In this document: positions 50,304 through 61,863 of the stretch, piece by piece
Layout of the letters: each line of letters starts with the position of its first letter
Numbering within the stretch: position 1 is the first letter of the stretch
Source of the DNA: Isoetes taiwanensis
Lineage: Eukaryota > Streptophyta > Lycopodiopsida > Isoetales > Isoetaceae
NCBI GenBank assembly: GCA_021234155.1
Contig: JAJEKV010000003.1
Location: 18,214,386 to 18,278,385 of the forward strand
DNA: 64,000 nt
Direction: 5' to 3'
Position numbers and translations under genes: made by a program
Notes under the pieces: model-generated
What the model saw: only the letters and a program-made list of their open reading frames with translations
Database searches by the model: none
Told to the model about the DNA's origin: nothing

Positions 50304-52714
50304 CTTCAAATGTGTCATTCACAAGCCCCTTTATCAGTAAGAAAGAGTTATTGGCAGAAATAAGAAACATTGAGTCTATACAGGCAACTCAAGCTCGCGT
50401 TAAGGCCGGTTTGGATTGGTGTAAATTGGGAGATAGGTGCTCTCACTCCTTCTTTAGGGCGGCAAGGAGGAGACGTGTGTCAAGCTCTATATCTTTGCTA
50501 CTTCTACCTGATGGCTCTGAAATTTCTGAAGCAGTTTCTTTTTGATCATTTTCTGCTTTTTTTGAAGCAGTTGAAGCAGTTTCTTTTTGATCATTTTCTG
50601 CTTTTTTTGCTGATCAATCTCTGCCCTTCTAAGAGGACATGCAGGAGGCAGTTTTATCTAAGATCCATCCTATTATTTTCCCACAGCAGCGTCTTCAGTT
50701 GGAATCAACTATTACTGTCGATGATTTGCATTATGCTGTAGACTCTTTAAAGAAGAATATGTGCCCAGGCTTGGATGGTTTTCCTGCAGAGTTTTTCCAA
50801 GCTTATTGGAATTGGCTTGGTGATGACGTCTTCAATGCTTTCTCTGAGTTTCGCCGGTTCAGGAGCTTGGATAAGATCATCAACACTGGTTGCATTTCCC
50901 TTATTCCTAAGTGCAAAGAGCCTAAAACTATCTCGGATTGGCGCCCTATAACTTTGCTATCTACGGTGTACAAGATCTTTGCTAAGGCCTTGGCAGAGAA
51001 AGTGAGGGATATCTTGGCAGAGTCTATCTCCTTCACACAATCAGGATTTTTATCTAAGCGTTGCATTCTTGATAATGTGGCCGCAACTTATGATGTTATG
51101 AAGCTCCATCTTTCTGCTCGGTCAACTATGCTTTTCCAGGGAGAACCGTCGGCTGTGTTTCCTGTTGGTAGAGGAGTTCGACAATGATGTCCCCTTGTCC
51201 CGATATTGTTCACTATTGTGGCAGAGGTATTGTCCCAGCTATTCTCTTTGGCTACTCAAGATGGTGTAATTCAGGGATTGACTATGGAGGATGGTTCTCA
51301 AGAAGTGTGTAATCAGTATGCCGATGATACATTTCTCTTTCTAATGGCTGAGGATGATAATCTTCAGAATGCTAAGCTTTTGCTGGACTCTTTCTCCCTG
51401 GCATCAGGGGTTCTTGTTGGGTGGCTAAAGTGCTCTGCTTTATGGACTTTGGATGTGGATGTTCCTCCGTGTGTTTACGAGTATCCGTGGAAAGTGCTTC
51501 CGCAAGGGAAGGCCACTAAACTCTTGGGCATTCCTGTAGGTATACATATCTCTACTTCAGATGCATGGAATGTTATAGTGGAAGGCATGCGTAAGCATTT
51601 TTTTTGGTGGAATACAGCTAAGCTTTCTCTGGCAGGGCGGATAGTAGTTGCTAAGCAGGTTCTCAGCAACACTCATGTGTATATGGCATCTGCCGTGCTT
51701 GCCTCACAAACAAAGTTTCAAGAGGTTGTCGCAATTGTCCGTAACTTCATTTGGGCAGGTACTGAGACAGGTGTAGTTGTGAAGGTCGCGCGGTCCACAT
51801 GTATCAAACCAAAATTTGGTGGAGGTCTAGGTATGATTGACTTTCATTTACAGAGTAAAATTATGATATCTAAGTTCATTTGTCGCTACTTGGTGGGTAT
51901 GGTACATTCGCCTGGAATGAGATTGGTTGCGCAAGCACTTGGGCAGTGTATTCCTTTTGGGAAACCGACACTTAGGGCAGTTCTTCCTTGGTGTCTCTTT
52001 TATCAGCTTCGTCCATATCCGAATGCTTCCCCCTTCTTGAAGGGATTGCTTGATTCTTGGGAGACAGTTCGTGTGCTATTTAAGATTAATCCAGGTGTAT
52101 GTCCACAAGCAAGTTCTGTTCTCGTGTTGGTGGATTCCTCTGGATAACCACATGCCTCGTGGTGCTACTGTACATCCATTGACTCAGCGACGTTGGAGGC
52201 GTGCTATTCTCACAGTTGGTGCTTGGTATGAGGCAGGACACTTGTTGACTTGGGATGCTTTTCGCACTAAGTTTATGCTATCTCGATGGGACAAACTCGC
52301 GGGCAAAGTTGACGCGGCATTCCCCAGACGCCCTTTCACAATCGGGTTGATGTGCCTATTTGACCGGTCCCCAATTGTTAATGCACAATGTCTTGTGCAT
52401 TCGTTATATCAAAAGCTGGTTGATGTCGACATTGTCCCCCTCGAAAGCCGGGTTGGCAGCTCCGCATTCCCCCTCCTCAATGGAAGCGTATGTGGTCCTG
52501 GGTCTGGAATAAATTGCTGCATCCCAAAGTTTCTATCTTATGGTGGCAACTCCTTCACAGATGTCTGCGGGTTAATGTGCTGGTTCATAAGTTTTATCCC
52601 CGCATTTCAGAATCTGCCCACTATGTAAGCGGCAAGTTGAGAGTATCGAGCACTGCTTTTTTCTATGTGACCAAGTTCATGGTTACTATCTCTCTTCCAT
52701 GTGGTCTTGACTAG
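50304..52714 (+). pseudogene. LINE copy 2 RT and zinc-finger end, broken
   Basis: ITVDDLHYAVDSLKKNMCPG and DGFPAEFFQAYWNWLGDD open the RT, then ISLIPKCKEP, WRPITLLSTVYKIFAKAL. An in-frame deletion of 47 codons removes the motif A region: AATY joins directly to DVMKLHL. TGA at 51,185 follows VRQ where copy 1 has Gly. The rest is open from 51,206: catalytic YADDTFLF intact, GGLGMIDFHLQSK, LPWCLFYQL. It shifts frame near 52,100 and again near 52,480, and ends with the zf-RVT start (WSWVWNKLLHPKVSILWW). A duplicated GAAGCAGTTTCTTTTTGATC at about 50,530-50,595 adds another break. Inactive. Confidence 0.92.
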
Positions 52715-53096
52715 CCAGCAGGTGCTTCTCGCCATTTATCCTTCCACATGGAACAGCTTGCAGCAACAGGCTTTCCATTTAGCTTCAGGCTGGTTGTTGT
52801 GGTCTATTTGGAAAAGAAGGCGAATGTATATCTTCAAGGGCTTATCAATTACTATCAATCAACTTCTTCACGAGGCGTAAGATAGATTGGTGAAGGCATA
52901 CTTATGTTCTCAGCTTGCTCCTGAGAAAAAACGTTTGATTTTTTAGGAATATTTGGGTATCTTATCGTATGCATAGAGAGGTGGCTGCACTCAGTGGATT
53001 ATCTTTGTCTGCTCAGATTTTATTCCTGTCTCTGCATCTATGTGTGTACTTCTTCTGGAATTTTGAATAAGAGTTTGTCGACCCTCAAAAAAAAAA

Positions 53097-53671
53097 AGTT
53101 CTATATTGTTAAGATGAATGATAGAACTATTGCCAAGGAATCAATGAATGGTCTTGTTAATATTCATATACATTTGTGGTAATTGATCTTGTTAATAGAC
53201 ATATACATTTGTGGTAACAAAGATTTGACCTATATTGCTCTACAATTACAGGGTCTTGTTAAACTTGATAATGATGGTGAGACGAATGTTGGAATCACAA
53301 AATAATGGGTGATAGTTTTACTTGCTGATAGAGTGAGTTTGGGACTATAGTTGGCATGTCAAAATAATGGGCGATAGTTTTATTTGCTGATAGAGCGAGT
53401 TTGGAACTACAGTTGATTATAGGATATTCAAAACGAAGGCTGTGAAATTCATGACATGTTGCCATCATGAGATGTCAACAATTTATGTTGCCAAAGTAGC
53501 AGATATCTCATGTTATCATGATGAAAACTAAGAATGAACATTCCATCCTTAAAATTGCTGCCCTCTTCGTGCATTTCTTTGCAGTTACCATATCATACAT
53601 TCCTTTGTAGAAAAAAAAAACAAAAGCACACAAGACAAGCTTGCCATATCTAGATTCTTGAAGTTAGTTAA
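53097..53671. other. No gene recognised
   Basis: Between two LINE 3' ends. CATATACATTTGTGGTAA is duplicated at 53,165 and 53,199; GGGCGATAGTTTTA-type phrases repeat near 53,308 and 53,367. No coding evidence. Confidence 0.4.
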
Positions 53672-53682
53672 GTTGTTGAACA

Positions 53683-54923
53683 ACAACAAGAAATGTATAT
53701 TGTTTAAACAACAAGGAGGTCTTGGTATGTTGGATCTTTCTTTACAGGGTAAGGTCTTAGCTTCTAAGCTATTGTTCAGTTTGTTGAAAGATGATTGTGC
53801 ATCACCAGGTATGAAGTTACTTAAACAATCAGTAAAGAAGTGTGTGGTTTTTCATAAGCGAGGTGTGAGAATTGAGCTCCCTTGGGCATTGTTATATCCA
53901 TTGAAAGCTTCTTCACATGCTTCTCCAGTACTGAAAGGCTTGCTTCGGGCCTTGAAGGTAGTCCAGCAGGTGATTACATTTGATTGGGAAGCTTGTCTCC
54001 AGGCATCTTCCCCCTTCCTGTGGTTGCCTTTGTATACTCATGGACAACTACACCCAGTTGTCGAATTTATGCATGCGCATTCCCAAGCGAGGTGGAGGAG
54101 AGCAGGTATTATTTCTATTGAACAGTGGTATTTTGGTATTGACATTACTCCTTGGCAATGGTTTCAGGAGACATATGGATTGTTGGATAAAGATATCAGT
54201 ATATGGGCTTATGTAGCAAGTGCTCTTCCTCTAATTAAGAAGGTGGGTAACAAGAGATGCTGGAACTTTGTTCAAGGTATTAAAGAAGGCAAGAAGCTAG
54301 TCAGTTCATGCTACAGATTGCTTACCTCCTCAAATACTTTATCACCTTCTCGAAAATGGCACTTACAGACTTTGCCTTCTCAATGGCAATCCATTTGGAA
54401 CCTTGTTTGGTCTAAATATAATCCTCCAAAGGTAAATGTTCTACTTTGGCAGGTGATTCATCGCTCTTTGAGAGTTAATGAGATGGTTCATCGCTTTAAG
54501 CCGGGAGTAAGCCCACTTTGCCCAATGTGTGAGCGGTGCATTGAAACATTGGAGCACTGTTTATATTTGTGTGCAGAGCTGAGTAGTCTTAGGTCCTGGC
54601 TGCATTCTCTTTTTGGAGTATCTTTGGATAGTCAGCACTTTCTCTTGGGTATTTATCCAAATCAGTGGACTGCTTCTAAAAGGATTGCATTTCACATGGC
54701 AAAGTCTTGGCTAATATGGAGTGTATGGAAGCGAAGACGAAGAAAGGTCTTTTATGATAAGCGTATTTCTTCTCAGGTGGTGCTTCAAGAAATTCGTAAG
54801 AAGTTGTATAATTGCTTTCAGATCTCCAATTGGCCTGATCGTATTAAAATTCCAATATGGAGTGATCATCTAAAAGTGATTGATGCTTCAGGGACATTTC
54901 TTACTTCTGGAAGTACTTTGTAA
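53683..54923 (+). CDS. LINE copy 3 ORF2 C-terminal part, open, with zf-RVT
   Basis: About 413 codons open from the truncation point to TAA; the ATG at 53,658 belongs to target DNA. The RT core is absent. Present are GGLGMLDLSLQGKVLASKL, LPWALLYPLKAS, ARWRRAGIISIEQWY, KWHLQTLPSQWQSIWNLVW, and the zinc-binding end with CPMCERC, LEHCLYLC and WSVWKRRRR. In the family this region binds template RNA near the 3' end. It cannot transpose by itself. It serves as a clean reference for the broken copies at 3336, 22,593 and 50,304. Confidence 0.9.
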
Positions 54924-54972
54924 TATTTTGAGTGTATAATATGAAGTAAATCACGTTCTTCAAAAAAAAAAA
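53683..54972 (+). mobile_element. 5'-truncated LINE (copy 3) with 11-13 bp TSD
   Basis: GTTGTTGAACA at 53,672-53,682 is repeated at 54,973-54,983 right after the poly(A) (54,962-54,972). The 1.29 kb between is the 3' third of an L1-type LINE. Its frame has no stop, so it is likely the youngest LINE here. Confidence 0.93.
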
Positions 54973-54983
54973 GTTGTTGAACA

Positions 54984-57815
54984 CCTAAGCTAAGATATGT
55001 AGGATAAATTAAGATGTAATGGTGGTTACATGTTGACAACAATCATTTAATTTCTATCAATCTGATTCTTTTGCTAAGTCCTTGCCATTATGTTGCTAGG
55101 CATAATTTAGTAATCAGTCTGCGATAATTTAGGCATGTCAAGCACCTTGTTCCATCTTTTTCTATTTTGTAGAGCATGTTATGAAGATATAAAAGATCTG
55201 AACAAATTTATCAGAAATACTTATACACCTTAATGGCAGATATGGTGGTGAAGGATTTGTTGTAAAAATCATTGCAACATTGTTACATGAGATGCCATAA
55301 ACTTCCAATTATTTTGTTTCGTATTTAAGGATCGTATTTCACGCATGGTTTGCCCTAGATTTCGGGGGTGTATGTATCTGAAATCATATGTTTAGGGTAT
55401 TTTTTGAGCCGGTTTGAGCTGCTTGCTGGCCGGGGATGGGTTCTCTGATTCTGAGGGAGATGGTGTTGGATTGCTGAGTGCATGGTTTGGAAATAGAAGG
55501 GGGAGATTGGATGGCGATTGGGTGGACACGTCATGGGGACATGCCGATGTAATCGGGTACTGGGTGTATGCTCGGAGGGACTGGCAGGAAACAGAGGTTT
55601 AGGGAAGGAATTGTCCGTCTATACCCATTTTAGCATGTGATGCCGACAGATTGTGAATGGACAGAGAAGAGCTCTCGAGTGTGAATCTTAGGCTATTGTT
55701 GCTGAAGTGGACGGGGGCAGAGATTTCCTGATATGCTACGCAGAGCTTCTGAGTGCGCAGAGTTTTCGTTGTTTCTGATGCCCACAGATTGATAATAGAA
55801 AGAGAGCAAGCCGAGCTGTGAATTGGTCCCCGATCACGGTTTTGTTGTCGAACATGGGTATTGTTGCAGAGCCCGATCATGGTAGATATTTGCTGATACC
55901 CAAAAAGTCGGTTCTGTTCTTTTGTTTCTGGCATTTTTGCTTGAGAGCCCGATGATGCCAAATAGTTTCTGATAGCCAAAAATCTGAATCCAAGGAGAAG
56001 CATTGGAACGCTATCTGTGTGGAATTTAGACCACGGGAGGTTGTTTCTGTTTCCCATCAAGCGGGGAAGGAATTCTTAGTGTAAGAAGAAGCGTTTGCAA
56101 ATGCATGTATGTTTGTGTGGAGCTATGGTTTTGAATTGCATGTACATATACTCAGATTTTCTATAGCACCAGATAGAAAATGTTCAAGTAGAGCATTTCC
56201 TGTGAAACCACATTTTTCACCATTGAAGTCTAGTTCACACAAAGACCTAATTGTTAAAAACGATGAAAAAATGGTTCTAAGATCCCTAATTGGTGGGAGC
56301 TGCCAAGAAGAAGAGTTTGGTCCAGATGTGATCCCTTTATCATAAATGTCTATACCATATGATTGAGTTTTCAAGCCTGTATCCGCATAGGCAATCCTCC
56401 GCTGCTCTGTTCCATAGTCAGAAACCTAGAGGTCAGAAGAGGCACAACTGAATTTCCATCAAGTCGACCAATTACAGAATTATTTCTAGATTGCAAAGTA
56501 TTCTTCATAATTTGGCTCTGCACATCTATCTTGGCTTGGAACTGTTTACATCATAGAATCAAGCTGCAGAGAGTAATATAGTAATGTTAGCCTGGTGCAT
56601 TCCCCCCATTATGTGGTTATCAATTGGCTTAAAAAAGAAATTACCTCCTTTATATCATTTGCTGTAAAGAGTTTTCAACGGATGTGTGCTGGCAAGACCC
56701 ATCAATCTGAAAGTTATACAAAGCAAGAGCATCAGTTAACTTTTTACTCTAATAACACCAACCATGAGAGGTAACGACTTTACCTTGAAAATGTTACCTT
56801 ATCATATTCTTGTTCCCTGACTAATATAAAGCTGTGGGGCTGCAAAAGTTAAGCACAAATTAAACTTTGTAACCTATGAAAGTATTGCACAGAGCATCTG
56901 CAAAAAAAAATCATACAACATTGACAGCACGTAGTCCATCAAATATTACTCACAAAGGCAAAATAGCCATGGCTTTAGTTTGAAGCTAACAAACCAACTT
57001 AAACAGAATATAAAAACGTAAATGGTGGTCTAATAGAAGTAGGGGAATATAGAAAATAGAAGAATCGAAATCAGTTGGCCATAGCGTTACCCTGCGGAAA
57101 CCACCATATCCTGTTGTGCGTGGTGTGCACTGAATTTGATGAGACACAGATTCGAGAAAAGCACCATTTTCGTGCTTTAAAAATGTAAATGCTCAAAATC
57201 TCCCAAACACTACAAAGTTTTTACCTTTGTTCTAAACGAATCAAACCATCGCCTTGCTCCAACGAAGTCAAGACTTTTGTAATATAAAGCCAAGTCCAGA
57301 ATACATCAGGCTGTAGGGTTTGTTGATATGAACAGATAGCCACAACCCAAAACCTGTAGCAGAATTTGTTATGTGATAAACATGTGAACCCGGTAGCCAA
57401 ATAGAAGCAACCATGAAAATACAGCAATTAGATATATGATGCAATCAAGCAGCAAGAAATTGTTATAGTTAACATTTCTTGTAGCTACTGGATCTGGTGT
57501 TCTAAGCATTCATAACTTCGTCTCCATCAGGCATCAATCCATCTGAGCTCATCTATTCAATATCAACTTTCAAAATCAAAACTGGAATTCCAGCATCTGT
57601 GTAATCGGCTACTAAGCATGCAAACTTCATCTCCTCGGGCAGTTTCTTCTAATGCAGAAAAAAACCTAAGAAAAAAACGTCAACATCCAACCTGGAACTA
57701 AAGTATTTTAACTTCATCTCCTCACGCAGTTTCTTTTGATGCAGAAAGCAGATCCACAAGACTATCTCAAATGAGCTATAGTTAGAAAATGAAAAGAAAA
57801 TAGCTTTCCTTACCG
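54984..57815. other. No gene firmly recognised
   Basis: A 153-codon minus frame (55,599-56,060) has no recognisable domain and looks like chance. Short minus-strand phrases recur (GAAACTGC(C/G)(C/T)GAGGAGATGAAGTT at about 57,640 and 57,720). The stretch 56,600-57,780 may contain introns of the exon at 57,816, but I cannot chain them. Confidence 0.35.
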
Positions 57816-58057
57816 ATGGCCTCCAGCTCCATCAATCCATTCTTTCCTTCCAAGATCTTTGCAAGGGTAGGATAGTGTAGCAAAAGCCACAAATACCAGA
57901 CATTTTCGAGCATTCTAGGAAGTGAGGGCTTGGCCAAATCCGACGCTTTTACAAAGTCCGATGTTGGCTGAAGAGGAGATCGCCATTGCCAAAGCATAAT
58001 CTTGGCAAAACATCTAGGCGTATTTGACTTATTTGGGAAAGATCTAGGCGCCAACAT
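57816..58057 (-). CDS. Possible first coding exon of an unrecognised gene
   Basis: On the minus strand an ATG-like TTG at 58,057 (Met further in) opens a frame with DFVKASDLAKPSLPRMLENV and WYLWLLLHYPTLAKILEGKN, ending ELEAIG just before GTAAGGAAAG, a good splice donor. Composition is protein-like, with a hydrophobic helix in the middle. I do not recognise the family and cannot locate the next exon downstream (lower coordinates). Confidence 0.35.
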
Positions 58058-59129
58058 ATAGATTCAAACCCTAGCTCGTCTCTGAATCGATTCAAGGGTG
58101 TTCTGGATCAAGAGGAAGCAACATTCGAAGATAGAATCTGGACCATCAAAATCACAGGTGAAATCTGGGCCGTAAGATTTAGGGCGCGATGCATAACGGA
58201 CACACTCTAAAACATTATAATATAGGATGCACTAATAACGAGATTTAAGTAGGAACCAGAAGGAGAAGAAAAAAGCTTTTACCTTCTTTGAGGAACTTCG
58301 TCCTATCATTTGGACTGCATAGCTTAGCATAACATAACGTACTAGTAGCGTACTAGGTAATTCTTGTGTGGGGATCCTTTACCCCTGTAAAATTTGAGTG
58401 ATGTAGACACAAGAAGTAATGGTTCATATTACGAACCAGATGGTGCCACGTGTGCAATTCATGGGTGATGACAGGCAGCCTGGCGCAGGGAGTGCCAAGT
58501 GCCTTAGAGAGAGTATGGAAAGAGCTTTGAAGAAGAATAGATTTGACCTGAAAGACTATGTTTTGGCTTTGAGCTTGTCTGCCATGATCGATTTTTTGTT
58601 TTTGAGCGGCTCAAAATAGTTGAATGGAAGCATTTTTACAAAAAGTACAGCTTTTGTCTAATCCTTTTTTCTTTTGGGGCTGCTCACCTCCTTGATGATG
58701 AATTTTTTATGCAACATATTGGCAAGATCTGCGACATGAGTAGAGTATTTGGGTTTGTATGTGAGACCTACAGGAATATTATAATTATAGATCATTCTGA
58801 AGTCAATTTTGCCTTTAGGAAAAAGCGATATTTTTATGAATCATTTTTGAAGAAAAAACTCTTTATCTCGACTTCTGGATTAGTCATAAGGGGGAATTTG
58901 TTGTCGAACTAGATTAACAAGAAGGCCAAATCTCGAAGATTAGTATTGTATTTTACCTTGGGTTTAGTCACAAGGAGGAGCTTGCTCTTAAACTACTAGA
59001 TTAATAAGAAGGCAAATGTTGAAGATTAATATAGTAATGGTGCGCCGGGCTTTAGAAACAATAAGTTATGTGGGGATGTTGACAAAAGCAAAAGAGTCAT
59101 CAATAATATCAATTTAAATTAAATATTAC
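58058..59129. other. No gene recognised
   Basis: Short frames only. Two direct repeats around GGAATTTGTTGTCGAACTAGATTAA and GGAGCTTGCTCTTAAACTACTAGATTAA (58,890-59,010) give a ~90-base tandem duplication. Confidence 0.4.
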
Positions 59130-59330
59130 AAAAAATGGTTCGTCTTGCAAAATGTATAATTATATGCTCATTTTGCTATGGTTTGCATATGATTCTATTG
59201 TTGTATTTGTGTGAGGGTATGACATCAATATTTATAGAGTGCATGTTCTAGTTAGTTTGCACTCCCAATCTATGGTTTTGGCTCGCATGCGTGCATGCAT
59301 TACATGAAAATATACATCATGAAATATATA
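59130..59330 (+). repeat. Dispersed repeat, copy 4 of 4
   Basis: TGGTTCGTC, GCAAAATGTATAA, CATTTTGCTATGG, GAGGGTATGAC, AGTTAGTTTGCACTC, CTATGGTTTTGG, then GCATGCGTGCATGCATT. Same order as the copies near 20,150, 22,040 and 30,040. Confidence 0.75.
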
Positions 59331-59676
59331 CGTCAGGTGAGTGTCCGAGGACATAGTTGAGCCCGCATATCCACGATCTCCTGAAGGTACGATCCCAGCA
59401 TCCGTATTGAAGCATGCTCAATATCATATGTAACAGTTGATTGGGTCTAACCAACTCAAATAGCGTGTCCGAATTTAATCATACACTTAACAACTCGAAG
59501 AGTGTGTGACATTCATCTTCAATGGCTCCCACTTGGCAGCAGTGACAAAGTCTGTATGGCATCTTCCCAATCCATCTGCCTGTCTCGCGTTATGTGCTGC
59601 ATACCATGCATGTATGCATGCATACATGTTGAAACCACGATTCCATTATTTTGAAATTATTCCATCATTTTGAAAT

Positions 59677-61284
59677 TGTGACGTTCCAGGGGAATATACG
59701 CTATATATACGTATATTCCTGGACCCGTCACCATACAAGTCTACCTGAGTAGCCTTGTATGCATTGGAAAGTGGCAAGGGGTGCACATCTAAGTTAATTG
59801 TTTAACTTAGATAACCTTAGGATAAGACCCATTTCCACATGGCCTTATCCTATTGGGCAACCGCCACACGGCCTCATCCTAGTGGTGCCACGTGGCATCC
59901 CATGTGGACCCACACCTATATTAGCTCTAACCCTAACCCTAGACCCTTTTTCCCTGACCTAGCACCTAAACCCTCATCCACGCGCCCGAAACTCCGTTTC
60001 GCCGTCGTCAATCGTAGCCTAGCTCGAGGCGGCAGCCCGGAGGGAGCAAGTCTTGAGCCACGCCAAGGAGCATGGAGACGCCTGGGATGGGAGGAAGCGC
60101 CGAGGAGGTAGGTTGAGTAGAGTCCATGTTAGTTCATCCGGGAGTTAGCACTCGGATGGGTTAGTATTTCGTAGCTAGAGTAGAGCCACCCTAGATCCTT
60201 TTCGTTGAACATCTTGAACCCTAATCAATGAACCCTAACTAATAGTTAGATATGTATGATTAGGTTAAGATGTTCATATGATATTGTTCATGATGATTAT
60301 GGGATGATGGTTGATCATGTTTGTTCCTCTTGTGTTGGGAAGGGGGGGTAGAGACCTAGGGCCATATGTAGTATGTTCCTAGTATAGATCCCTTAGTTCC
60401 TATTAGATTGCGGCCTATGCATAGGAACCCACCAAAGCTACTGGAGGCTATGAGGTGACTCAAAGACTACACAACGGGCTAGAGGCAATGTGGGAGGAGG
60501 ATCCCCGCCGAAGGGGGCCGGGGGGATCCCATAGTGGGCTAGGCTTATGGCCGGTCACTGCGGTGGGCCTGCATGGGTCCCACACCTCCGGGGCTTAAGG
60601 TGTTGCCCCGCCTCAAGAGTTGCAAGTGTCGGCTTGGCTCTTGTTTTTGGGGGGTCACGCACACGAATCGTGTGTCGCCACGATTCTCTAGTCACCGTGG
60701 AGCCTCTAGACCCCGAAAGGGAGATGCAACCCTTCCTACCTCGACGGACCAGGAGATGCAACCCGGAGTAGTCCCGGGTGGTGATGCCATGGGATTGCGT
60801 GATCCGAAGGTTAGAGTCATGCCGAGCCTGATCTAGCCCATCCGCAAAGTATGCACAGAGGGGCGGATGGAGTGGTCAACCCTAGCCATTGTCTTATGCC
60901 AGCCCCGCCATTGTTATGACTCGGTGCCGCTCTATCTTGAGGCCTATCCAAATGGTCGACTTCCTTATGTGTCGATCCACGGTAGGAGCTCTCACGCTTT
61001 TATGGTATGTGGCTATGTTCTTTGCACCTTTGATATGTGATGGACTACCCTTCGAGGTAGTATTTGTATTGTTGATGCTAGTTCTGACATGTTTATCGCT
61101 TCCGCTGTTATAGGAGCCCATAGGGGAAGGGCGCGCCAAGACACCTTCGTATCCCCTCCCCGCACTAGGATCACCTTAGAGTGCGGGGGTAGACTGGAGG
61201 GCCTGTCGGCGGCCGTTGAGCCGGATGGGGATTTCTGCCGAAAGTGTACGCCGAAATACCGATATTTAGCGGTGGAGCGCCACA
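59677..61284 (+). repeat. Ty3/gypsy 5' LTR (copy C, 1608 bp)
   Basis: TGTGACGTTCC to GAGCGCCACA. No polypurine tract before it, but a primer binding site right after it, so it is a 5' LTR. The first 60 bases form a strong hairpin (CCAGGGGAATATACG ... CGTATATTCCTGG inside GTGACG ... CGTCAC). Shared blocks with copies A and B are described there. Frames inside (60,500-61,350) are chance. Confidence 0.85.
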
Positions 61285-61285
61285 A

Positions 61286-61297
61286 TGGTATCAGAGC
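61286..61297 (+). other. Primer binding site, initiator-Met tRNA type
   Basis: TGGTATCAGAGC, an exact match to the common plant PBS, one base after the LTR end. Confidence 0.92.
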
Positions 61298-61863
61298 GAT
61301 GTTCTTGGTTGACCAGGAACTAGCACTGACCATAACCTTGAAAGTAGTCTAACAAGCTTATAGGGGTGTGAAATAAAAATTTCCACCATCGAACCTCGAA
61401 AATAAGGGAAAAATTTTTCTCTTAGGTAGTGGGTCCGAAATTAGCTTAAGTGTTAGACGAAGAAATGAATAAGTCGAATTCATCCTCTAGTAAATTGGTG
61501 TGGAAATTATGTATCTGCATCAAATTTCACATAAAATGGGTCAAGAATCATGCCAATCTGAGACCCGAAAGTGAAAAATGGCGCGAATCCATAATTAGCA
61601 CATCAAACCATTAGGAAATTCGAAAAATTTAAAGTATAATACAAAATTAATACAAAATTAATATATACATTAATAATTAAATAATTACTAAATATGGTGT
61701 AATTAATAAGGGAGACTATAATAAATAGGGGTAATTATGGTGGGAGAATATTCCTAGGGACCCTCCTTTTTAAATATCTGACACCTCATTCTCTCTCTCC
61801 AACCCTTCACCTTCACCTCTCTCTTGATCAGCCTTACGCCACCCATTTCTTGAACCACAAGAC
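61298..61863 (+). other. Leader region between PBS and the H3-like sequence
   Basis: A/T-rich. TTTTTAAATATC at about 61,767 is TATA-like and is followed by a pyrimidine-rich stretch (CTCTCTCTCC, CCTTCACCTTC), the look of a plant 5' leader, then CACAAGACATGG at the start codon. No gag-like protein is visible where a gypsy element should have one. Confidence 0.45.

Larger units (their letters stand above)
48662..53096 (+). mobile_element. L1-type LINE (copy 2), split by a hAT element
   Basis: Left part: end of endonuclease (DSSISDHNP at 48,665) and the linker (RIYFKLNTRYLSNPEF, WGRRKAQATKGRLLALYME) up to 48,949. After the hAT element, the linker continues (ELLAEIRNIESIQA, GLDWCKLGDRCSHSFFRAAR). 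Then RT, zinc-finger end, 3' UTR and poly(A) at 53,086-53,096. The upstream boundary is uncertain. Confidence 0.8.

Noticed and set aside
55599-56060. 153-codon minus-strand frame
   Set aside because: Composition and lack of any motif fit a chance frame; short imperfect repeats on the other strand explain its openness.
59839-61352. Several 70-90 codon frames near 60 kb
   Set aside because: All lie inside the g ypsy LTR (copy C) and have counterparts as non-coding LTR sequence in copies A and B.
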